A stretch of DNA of 64,000 nt from Beroe forskalii. Its lineage: Eukaryota; Ctenophora; Nuda; Beroida; Beroidae. Both the position numbers and the translations under genes were made by a program. Below are positions 45,301-57,300 of this stretch, in pieces. The notes beneath the pieces were generated by a model. It was not told the DNA's origin, searched no databases, and saw nothing but the letters and a program-made list of their open reading frames with translations. Location: assembly GCA_011033025.1 (NCBI GenBank), contig WFMF01000120.1, positions 186,001 to 250,000 of the forward strand, in the 5' to 3' direction. Positions within the stretch are counted from its first letter, which is position 1. Every line of letters begins with the position of its first letter.

Positions 45301-48300
45301 GGTGATGAGCGGGCAGAAGGAACTCGAGAGAGGAAAGAGAGAGGAAAAGATATAGGAACGGTGACGTCCCCCAGCCTACGCATGCCCCACGCATGGGACA
45401 CAAGCCCAACGGTACGTAGCCAGGCGAGTGTCGGAGGAGCACCTACTTCCCACACATATGTAGTAGGTGGCTGGATCACTACCAGCGCAAGTCGGAAACA
45501 CCTCCTCTTTTCCACTCAGCCATCTGGGATCCAAACTGAGTGGGACACTTAGACAACACCATTACCTGAAGAAGGGGAAAGAAGTGGAAAGCAAGAATTG
45601 AGTGGAGGAAGGAAGGTTGGCAAGGCTCAGTGACTTTTGATCTTCTCACCTGTCTTCTTGCACTTGAGGGACATTTTGTACATACACTTGATAGCTCTGG
45701 TCACTATCTGTATATGTTTCGAGTATTGTTCCTCAGTGATTGTGTGATTCTCGTCTGAGTTAGGAGTTATCTTTCCGATGCTGATGCAGTCAAGGGATAG
45801 TTCATTGTTGCAGTGTAGCTCCTGAAGCAGGGATGTCATTCTCACCAACTGGACAGTCTGAAAGAAGGTGTTCTTCATCTTCGATGATTCTCCTAACAGG
45901 TGCACAGAAGTCACATGATCTTTCGTCTCTGGGTATGTTAGAATGCCTGCCAACTTCGATGTTGAGCTTATGTGCACTGCATCGTAACCTCGATGACATT
46001 TTCTATCCTCAAAAGATTGAGCATGATCAAGATATGGCTCCCAGGTAATAGAGGTCTTGAGCTTGCTATAAAATGAAAGTCTGCTTGATTGGTCGATGGT
46101 AAATTTCCAAGATTGGGTGAGATGCTCCTTAAGTTGATTCTCGAATCTTTGGGGTGGAGTGGCATCAGCAAGAGACGGGAATTGATAACATCATCAGAGT
46201 TTTGATTGAAGTGATAACCATCTTCGGTTCCGAGCTTCAGCATGATGTACTTGATGTTTGTAAACCAGGGTAGATCCAGGTTGATTTGTTCGTCCATGGC
46301 TGCCCTCGCAAAGTTTGATGTATCAAGCTTAAATACCCTCTGGAAGAATTTGATGCACAGTTTCAGGCAACTGATGATAAGTGGGAAGTTACCTGTCTCA
46401 CCCCAGGCTGTACAGTTCGGGGAGTTGCGTCTTATGCCCAGTAGATATTTGAGATGTCGCAGGTGAACCTGTTCCAGTCCCATCCTTGCAATTTTAGGGA
46501 GACATCGATTGATGTTACCATCTCTATCAAGGCAGGAGTTAAGATGTTTCATGATTGGGAGAGTGGGTAACCATACCTGGCAACCGTAAGTAAGGATCGG
46601 TGTGATGAGGGAGTTGAAGAGCTGATTGTAGTTCATCGGATTAATGTATCTCCTGTCCACTGTGTTTCTAAGGGAGAAGTAAGCTCCAAGTCCCTTCTTG
46701 TACAGTGAATCCACAGCTTGTGAGAACTTACCATTACTACTGATAATGACACCAAGATAACAGTATGATGCAACCAGTTCAATAGTATTACCATTGATCT
46801 TTGGTCTCCAGGAACTGTCTGGACAGTCTGGGCATTTACCATTCAGCACCATGAACTTTGTTTTGGAGATGTTGACCTCTAAACCCCAAAGCATTACAAT
46901 AGTTTTCGATCACAGAGAGTTGCTTTTGAAGAGATTTGGTGTCTAAAGCAAGAATAACTAAGTCATCGGCCCATGCTAAATGAAATAGCTAGCCCCGAAA
47001 GAGATGGACAGTTCACTGGTAGTTCGTTGAGGAGGTTGGATAACTTCAGGAAGTACACCTTGAACAGTTCTGGGCTAAGTGGATGGCCTTGTTCTGTGCC
47101 TTTAGAGATGTTAAAGGCCTTGCTCAGCCGATTGTTTATTTTAATGTGACCGCTTGAACTACTGTACATGTTCTTGATGATGTTAAAGAATCCACCATTG
47201 ATGCCATAGCAAGCTAGCTTGAAGAAGTGCTTGGCGGCAGACCAGATCAAAAAGCCTTTCTTAGGTCAATGAATACAGCATACACCTTTTGTTTGAGCTT
47301 CTTATATTTTTCCATGATTGTGAGAAGGGTGAAGATATGATCATTGCACTGACTGCCTTTTTTAAAGCCTGCTTGGTTTGCAGGGTCAGGGAAGTGGGCA
47401 TCACGATCGACTATGAGGCGATTCAACAGCATAGAGGACAGTAGTTTGCCTAAGCAGCTACAAACAGCAATAGCTCTGTAATTGTCTGGATTTGCAATGT
47501 CACCCTTTTTGTGTAATGGTGTTATGACACTTTGATTCCAGATGTAAACACCAAGCCTGAGACAGGTATTGAAGAGGCAGAGGAGTAGGTTCTGGAGCCT
47601 ACTATCGAAAGCTTTGATGATTTCGTTGCTGACATGGTCAAAGGATGAAGCTTTGCAATGACAGACACCTGTCAATGTATAGAAGTATAGACTTACCAAT
47701 GAAAGTCTGTGCAATGACAGACACACAGCTGTCAATGTATAGAATATAGACTTACCAATGAAAGTCTGTGCAATGATAGACGGCTGTCAATGTATAGAAG
47801 TATAGACTTACCAATGAAAGTCTGTGCGATGACTGACAGACAGCTGTCAATGTATAGAATATAGACTTACCAATGAAAGTCTGTGCAATGATAGACGGCT
47901 GTCAATGTATAGAAGTATAGACTTACCAATGAAAGTCTGTGCGATGACTGACAGACAGCTGTCAATGTATAGAAGTATAGACTTACCAATGAAAGTCTGT
48001 GCAATGACAGACAGACAGCTGTCAATGTATAGAAGTATAGACTTACCAATGAAAGTCTGCGCTATGACAGACAGACAGCTGTCAATGTATAGAAGTATAG
48101 ACTTACCAATGAAAGTCTGTGCAATGATAGACGGCTGTCAATGTATAGAAGTATAGACTTACCAATGAAAGTCTGTGCTATGACAGACAGACAGCTGTCA
48201 ATGTTGTTATTCTTCCTCACATCAAACACCACATCGGGTGACTTTATGATACTGATCCAGTACCGCAGTGGAAGGGCATTGTTCTTCCACGTATGTAATA

Positions 48301-51300
48301 CCTGAAATGAGCTTAGATACTAAGCATGTTCCATAAATTCCTGACAATCATTGCAAAATGGTTCAACAATCTGGTGTCTCTATTCCGACATGAAGTTTTT
48401 GTATTTATTGAAGTTCATTTCTTCAATTTATATCAAAATGTGCTATTACTTATGGAACAGTCCAATGTGTTGCTGGAAATAGCTAAGGATACTGCCCATA
48501 ACACAACAACTGTACAGAATAATCAAGGAAATTACCTCCGGGTCTACGATCTGGAGTCTGGCTGCCTCCGAGTCTAGGAAGTCCATGAGGTACTTGATAC
48601 AGGGCGGGAGGGAGGTGATGCCCTCGTTGGGAGTGAAGATCACGTTAAAGAGGTCGTCTACGAACTTCTGGAGAGGTATCTTGGTGGCGGAGAGTCGTGT
48701 CAGGAACACCTCTGGCACTGTCTTTACCCCGGTCATGCCCTTGCCATCTCCGTCAGTGTCCACTTCCCTCTCGAGATGCCACACCCGACCACTGTCAATC
48801 TCACGGAGCAGAGAGTTGCAGCTGAGGGGAAGTGGGAAGGAGAGATTCTAGACATAAAAAACAGAAGTCTCAAAGTCTCAATAAACCTGTGTACAGGTAT
48901 GCTTGTAAATCACAGTTTTAGTTTACTTGGCTTCAGGATTATAAATTGTCCAAATTATCAACGTTCATTTCCTGACTTTAAAGCCATTGTACGTAAGCGC
49001 TATGCGATGATGTTTTGATATTGAGTTAGAGGTCGTAGGTCCAGTCCCCGGCCAAATTATTCACATTTCATAACAAAGCATTTGTTCCCAGTGTTGAACT
49101 GCGAAGCGTGCTTTGTTGAATCGACCTCACTCTCTCATTCAACAAGATGACATTTAATTGGGCCATTATCATTATTATTGAGAAGTTCAGCTCAACAATT
49201 ATATTTGGCAGAGCAATTTCTTGTTATGTTTGAATCATCATATAGACGTCAAATTTCTCAGAACCGGTCACAAAGAGTATTTGAACTATGAAGTAGTCAA
49301 GCCCAGTCAACCAATGAAATTCAACTCTGCCATTATTATGATTACAACCGTATGAAGTTAAACTCTTTCATCATATTATTATGATTGTATGACGAACTTG
49401 TACTCTTGTATTATTATTATGATTACCTGTATTATTATTATGATTACCTGGGTGCTCCCCCACTTTGTGACATGAAGGGCGGAGGACTTTGGCGGGGAAT
49501 ACATTGGAACACAGCCTGATCGTCTATATTGAGAGATCCCAGCGTATCTAGCTGCTTCCAACCATCCTGTGGGGGTGTGAAGTATTTTAGAGCGAGGGTG
49601 AGAGTAGCTTTGGATAAGCGAGGTTATTTCAGTGTGGTTGGAATAGTATGTGGATGGTGAGTGTTTGTGTATGATTATTAATTGGACGTGCCTGATTTTA
49701 TCAACAAAGAAGAGTATGGAATTGTGTCGTAGAAATCATAGTCTTGGGGTTCACCTTTGCATGGTTGTTTCACTTCGACTACAATCCATGAATGAGATGG
49801 ATCTTGAACGACTATAAATGAGCCAGCATTATTGTCATTACTTTGACAGCATTGAAGTTAAATATATTAACTTGACGATTCTCGCAATATTGGGATATTT
49901 TAGTACCAGTCCCACATTAATAAATATTTTAGTTCAAGTTCCTTATTAATAAATATTCTAGTCCCAGTTCCATATTAATAAATATTCTAGTCCCAGTTCC
50001 ATATTAATAAATATTCTAGTCCCAGTTCCATATTAATAAACTAATAAACCACCTTCCAAGATATCATCCTGACAGAAAATGAAGTCATTCAAGCCTTAAA
50101 TGAATCAAAATTTGGCAAATTACCAATTATAGAACCACAGCAGCGTGCTGTGTTTCGACCAATTTGAGTTGAGGGATATAACAACAAATTTGCCTTCCTT
50201 TTCGCTGATTGGTTGGGAAGGACCAGACCGTGGTTACTAGTTAGTATGTCAAGTCGTTTGGTATTTATATTATATGCCATTAACCCAGTAGATTTTTTAT
50301 GTCGATAAAATCAAACATTCGAACTTAAACTGAATTATGACAACCTCATTAACCTGGGTGGGTGGAGCATGTCCACGAGTCTGAGGGAACTAACCTGGGT
50401 TGGGTGGAGCATGTCCACGAGTCTGAGGGAACTAACCTGGGTGGGGTGGAGCATGTCCACGAGTCTGAGGGAACTAACCTGGGTGGGTGGAGCATGTCCA
50501 CGAGTCTGAGGGAACTAACCTGGGTGGGGTGGAGCATGTCCACGAGTCTGAGGGAACTAACCTGGGTGGGGTGGAGCATGTCCACGAGTCTGAGGGAACT
50601 AACCTGGGTGGGGTGGAGCATGTCCACGAGTCTGAGGGAACTAACCTGGGTGGGGTGGAGCATGTCCACGAGTCTGAGGGAACTAACCTGGGTGGGGTGG
50701 AGCATGTCCACGAGTCTGAGGAACTAACCTGGGTGGGGTGGAGCATGTCCACGAGTCTGAGGGAACTAACCTGGGTGGGGTGGAGCATGTCCACGAGTCT
50801 GAGGGAACTAACCTGGGTGGGGTGGAGCATGTCCACGAGTCTGAGGGAACTAACCTGGGTCGGGTGGAGCATGTCCACGAGTCTGAGGGAACTAACCTGG
50901 GTGGGGTGGAGCATGTCCACGAGTCTGAGGAACTAACCTGGGTGGGGTGGAGCATGTCCACGAGTCTGAGGGAACTAACCTGGGTGGGGTGGAGCATGTC
51001 CACGAGTCTGAGGAACTAACCTGGGTGGGGTGGAGCATGTCCACGAGTCTGAGGAACTAACCTGGGTGGGATGGAGCATGTCCACGAGTCTGAGGGAACT
51101 AACCTGGGTGGGGTGGAGCATGTCCACGAGTCTGAGGAACTAACCTGGGTGGGGTGGAGCATGTCCACGAGTCTGGGGAACTAACCTGGGTGGGGTGGAG
51201 CATGTCCACGAGTCTGAGGGAACTAATCTGGGTGGGTGGAGCATGTCCACGAGTCTGAGGGAACTAACCTGGGTGGGTGGAGCATGTCCACGAGGTCTAG

Positions 51301-54300
51301 GGGAACAACCTGGGTGGGGTGGAGCATGTCCACGAATATGAAATCTGGGTGGGTGGAGCATGTCCACGATCTGAGGGAACTAACCTGGGTGGGTGGAGCA
51401 TGTCCACGAGTCTAGGGGAACTAACCTGGGTGGGATGGGCATGTCCACGAGTCTGAGGAACCTGGGTGGGGTGGAGCATGTCCACGAGTCTGAGGGAACC
51501 AACCTGGGTGGGGTGGAGCATGTCCACGAGTCTGAGGGAACTAACCTGGGTGGGGTGGAGCATGTCCACGAGTCTGAGGGAACTAATCTGGGTGGGTGGA
51601 GCATGTCCACGAGTCTGAGGGAACTAACCTGGGTGGGTGGAGCATGTCCACGAGTCTAGGGGGAACTAACCTGGGTGGGATGGAGCATGTCCACGAGACT
51701 GAGGGAACTAACCTGGGTGGGTGGAGCATGTCCACGAGTCTGAGGAACGCTGGGTGGGGTGGTGCATGTCTAACCTGGGTGGGGTGGAGCATGTTACGAG
51801 TCTGAGGGAACTAACGACTTGGGGTCATGTCCACGAACCTGGCACGACTTGGGTGGGATGGAGCATGTCCACGAACCTGGCACGACGGGTGGGGTGGAGC
51901 ATGTCCAAACCTGGCACGACTTGAGGGGTGTGTATTCGAACCTGGCACGACTTGAGGGGTGTGTATTCGAACCTGGCACGAGGAGGAGGAGGATCCCGCT
52001 TTCTTCCAGTCCACATCCACATCATTAGGGGTGGGTTTGAGAGAGTCAGGCACAGTGCGGTACATGGCGTCTATTATCTTACCCTTAGCTTGGGAGATGG
52101 TGTCACAGGACAGCAAAGACACCTGGCACGAGGAGATGATGAGAAAATAGGAAGAGATTATTAAATAAGATAACAGCATATGATAAGGGGAGAGTGGTAG
52201 ACAGAGAGGATGGTGAGATCAGAGATGTGATTCCTAAATAGCTAAATGTATCATTAGGAGTGAAGCGTGTTATGTTAATATAATAATAATGGTAGAATTT
52301 TGGCCACATTGCCAACTCTGGTCGTTCATAAATACCATATTTATCTCAACCCATTTACGATTCACACGATAATTGATTAAAATTTCGAGGGGAGTGTATT
52401 CGAACCTGGCACGACTTGAGGGGTGTGTGGGCGGTGTCGTTTAGATAAGGATCATCTTCCAGGTACACCATAACGTTTAGTTTCTTGAAGTCTGTGATCT
52501 TACTCAGCAGATTCTTCTCGTGGAGTGCGTACCTCGCGTTTCCAGTGATGTAGTCCACCGGGCCCTTCTCTATCTGAGTGGGGGGATGAGAGATGAATAG
52601 GGTTCCAGTTTTACTTTTTATAGTTGTTTTTAATTTTCTGTAGCTTCTGACTAAAATTCTCCCGAATCAGTTATATTATAACTTCAATCTCTTGAGTTCA
52701 ATTGTAGTTTTATTGGGCACTATTTGGTCCGACAATGCTTTGGTGGATAAAATTGTGGAAGAAAATAATGAAAACAAAGGCATTTTGACCAAGAGATACT
52801 CTATGGCAAACAAATCGATGCAGGCATAACATTGAGCAGATTACTGGGGGTTCATCTTGGTAAATACATGGCATACCTGTCATACCTTGGATCACATGGC
52901 ATACCTGTTGCTTGATAGCCCTGTACAACATACCTGTTGCTTGATAGCCCTGTTCAACATACCTGTTGCTTGATAGCCCTGTACAACATACCTGTTGCTT
53001 GATAGCCCTGTACAACATACTAACATACCTGTTGCTTGATAGCCCTGTACAACATACTAACATACCTGTCTTGATAGCCCTGTACAACATACCTGTTGCT
53101 TGATAGCCCTGTACAACATACCTGTTGCTTGATAGCCCTGTACAACATACCTGTTGCTTGATAGCCCTGTACAACATTCCTGTTGCTTGATAGCCCTGTA
53201 CAACATACCTGTTGCTTGATAGCCCTGTACAACATACCTGTTGCTTGATAGCCCTGTACAACATACCTGTTGCTTGATAGCCCTGTACAACATACCTGTA
53301 GCTTGATAGCCCTGTTCAACATACCTGTTGCTTGATAGCCCTGTACAACATACCTGTTGCTTGATAGCCCTGTACAACATACCTGTTGCTTGATAGCCCT
53401 GTACAACATACCTGTTGCTTGATAGCCCTGTACAACACATAGAGGGGTTGTCCAGCCGAGTCTCTGAGGAAGGAGTAGAAGTTGAACGTCAGCCAGTTAC
53501 TGAGGTACTTCTCAGTAATGTGCTCTGATCGCCTCAGCAACAGCTTGACACGTCGTAAGTCACTCGTCACCGTGCTGAAGATTTAATACAGGCTCAGCTA
53601 TTGTTTGTGTTTAATGTACCCAGTCATCCAGTGCTTGATTCTCTCCTCTACAGTCCTTGTTCTTCAGTTTTTGCTCTTAATTATTTTCTAATTTCAAACT
53701 AAAATCTTGAGATGCACATGATTAGGAACAGCACAATCTGGGGATTATAAGGCCTTCACTCACTCGGTGATAAGCTTTGAGAGCAGTCTCCTCAGGATTA
53801 GGGTGGTGTAACTCATGTCATCCATGAGGGATACGATCATTAGAGCTGCTATGTTGCTCTTGTCACGCTTAGAGACTTGCCGCTGGGATATATTCCTGAG
53901 TTTAATTCATCAATAATTAATGGGGTGTCTGTCATACTATACTCCATCACACAGTCGAAGCAGGTGGCATTTCATCATGACGTGGTAAATCATGCTGGAC
54001 AAACTTCACAGACAGTTTGACTGACGTTTGAAAGAGCAAAGAGGGCGCAGTGAATTCATAGAATCTGCGTATTGTGACGTAAAATTTGAAATGCTTCGAC
54101 AGGTTGCAAAAATCAAATAAAATCAGCTAAACCTGGCTATCTAGCGTCTCCACGAGAGTTAGCAGGAACTGTTCCTGTTTTACAAGCTTCTCGAAGACAG
54201 TCAGACTGTCCTCGTAGCTGGCTATGTCAGGAGGATCATGGAGCACGGGGTAGTCTTCTTGTCCTGGTGGAATGAGATATTACCAGGCGGAGTGGGTATT

Positions 54301-57300
54301 TTGGAATCCTTTTGTAAGAGTGTAGAGGAGGATTATGTTCATGTTATTTCATGCTTGGTGATCTTCTTACTGCTTCCAACATTAAGCTTTCAACCAGATT
54401 TATCCATGAAATAATCCTCATTGTAAGCTATGCATCAAGCTATTTTCTGGGAAAGTCACCATGTAATCCGCATTATCATAGAAATTTTACCCAGTGCAGG
54501 CCGATGAAGTATTTAAGAGTTATAACCGCTTAGTTCGTCTGGTCCTACAAATTATCCCTGCAGACATTGCACGAACACCCACACAGCCGTATTCTAGGTA
54601 TTGGAAAGTATAATGATAATCTCATATAATATTCGTATTCCATGATATTAGAATTTCATAGTAACCAGTTTCTCTCTTACTCCTGTCTGGACCGATAGTA
54701 ACGGACATCACAGCATTTAGAGTATAATGGATACAGATCGTTAGATTTGGAAGCTCAGCAGGTTTTTGATTACTTATAGTTTAAATTGTTACCAATGGGT
54801 AGCGGAATGTGCAAAGGCCAGGGATGTCATGAACATATTGCAAAAGTGCAAATGTATTTATCTAGTGACATGATATCATTTTAACCATTATCGTCATTTG
54901 AACTGCCTAACTAGCAGTGTAGTTATGCATGAACCACTCGACATCATCCAATAACTCATTATTAGGTAATAATATTTCTATGATAGTATTATGCCACAAC
55001 CGCTAAAGCCATTTGCCAACCAGTGAATGTGTAGGTTTTACATAAGGTTGTCGTGTTAGGAATACAGCCTGAGAAAGTGGCAAGACTTTGTTCTTACATA
55101 CCTGGGAAGAGGATCTTGAGAGCGTATTCATCGAAGGAATGGTAAGGAATGGTAGCGGGCGAGAAATCGCTGTTCAAATCTGCCAGATCAGTCTGAAGCT
55201 CAGTGAATACTTGTTTACATTCCTCTGCTAGCCGTATCTCGATCTTCTCCATTTCCTGAGCATGTTAAATAAGGGAATTCATGAAAAGTCAGGGGGTAAT
55301 TACTGCGATTTAGGTGTGATTTCCAGGAATCTATGAATGTCGGGACTACCAAATCCCCTGTTGGAATGAGAATAGACTGGGAGATATTATGAACAAACCC
55401 CCTGTTGGAATGAGAATAGGGTGGAAGATATTATGAAACTGAGGAATGCTACGAACGTGGAACATGAGGTGTTTGAACTGCTTCTTCTGCTGGAGCCGGC
55501 GCTTGTGGAGGAGGCAGACCGCAGCCATCAGGATCAGCACGACAACGCCACCCGCCACACACGCACCTACAATCCCTGGAGAACATGGGGCTGAACCACG
55601 GCTAATGCCTCATTAGCCGAGAGGGTTTACAATTAACAACAAACTCAAATCTTAAACTTCAACTTCAGTGCTGTATCATGAATATCATGTAATTCTGACT
55701 CTGTATCAATTAAATTGAGGTAGGAGCAACTTCTTAGGTAGCAATAATTACCGATTATGTTAGCCTCAACAGGAACTTCCTGTATAAACTCTGCTTTAAT
55801 CGGGTCCGACTGGTAGTTACCGAGCTTCACCTGACCGAAACAATCAGTTTTTTTAACTCTTTATAAATGATATAAACCTTATATTAGAAACGTCATACAA
55901 AAGTATTAATGGATCAATCGTCAATTGCAGTCAATGGTTTTTATTGAAATGTACACAGGAAGTCTCAGGAGTTCGATTCTTCCCGATAAAGTAAGGTGTT
56001 AAATTTAATTCTGACCGTTATTTCGAAATCCTTCTTGATAGTTGATTTAGAGTCAGAGTCAGAATCCGAGGCTCGCCGTCTCCTGGAGACCTGATGGAGG
56101 AATGAAGTTTATTTCTTTTGTTTGCTTTTGTCTTACGTTGAGTTATAATTGTATAAATTGGATTTCTTTGTTCAGCGATCTTAGGCAAGAAGAGTGCTGT
56201 TTTGAAATGCCACCTAAAAGTGAGAACCCCATCATCTATTGTTGTGTAACTGCTGAATATTAAACAACCTACAATATATTGAATGACATGTCAGCAATTT
56301 ACGTGACGCAGCTCTTAATCAACTGTCATGATTTGGGTAATGTTGTACATAGGGGGGGGGGGGCAAGTCTTATTTTGGGCAACAACATGATTGGAAAAAA
56401 TTAGACATTTTCTTGTCCAATTTAGGCCACGGATTTAAAAACTTAAATACGTGGAAGCTGCATAGTTTTGACGAACATGTCCATTTTAGTCTAATTTTGT
56501 CCAAATCCTGAAAAAGAGGTTAATCTGGACATGATTGCCCGAAATTTTACTCCCCCCCCTACATAATATGAAAGCAACCACCCACACCGCGTCTCTCGTT
56601 AAATGGTTTCTTGGTGTTTAATGGAGCTGTACACGACAAGCGCACATAACAGACAGATGTGAGGGACTTCATTATCATGGCTCACAATGGTGAATTTCTG
56701 ACACTGACCAGCTACTTTCTGAGCGCGGCTATTTCAATGGAAGTGGCACAGCTCTTGAAAATTCCGGCAAATTTTATATAAATAGAAGCAAGTTTCGTGG
56801 TAGATGTTTTATTAAATGCAAGTACGTGTATGATCTAAACATTATATCTCTAATATATTTTGAGACGAATTCGTGGTGACGTGAAACTGCAATTTGTTGC
56901 TCTGAATGGTAATTAGGAAGTTAGGAGGGATTACATAATGCTCGTACCGTATCTTCAGTCGGCGGCGTTGCCAGTAGGTCCGGGAGGACACAGGTAATAA
57001 TCTGCCCGAACACCTCCAACTCCGCACATGACGCCGTCTGGTCCTCATAACTCAGAATAACTTCAATCCCCTGAACCCGGTCAAAGTAGTTGCCCTGAAG
57101 ATAGATATTAGCTGAGATTGTGAGAGGAACATGAGAAATATTAGAATATGCTAAACGTGAATGCCTGATACGATGTCCAGTGCATGATATGTATTTCATT
57201 TCACTGTGAACTAGATAGGCCATACACTAGTATACGGTCCAGTTACATGCGGAACATTTGATATTTTATAACTGGACCATATGAACGACACTCATCACCT

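Noticed and set aside
52710-53440. YRAIKQQ-repeat proteins read through the 29-bp array
   Set aside because: They are the plexin exon edge repeated in changing frames, not a separate gene.
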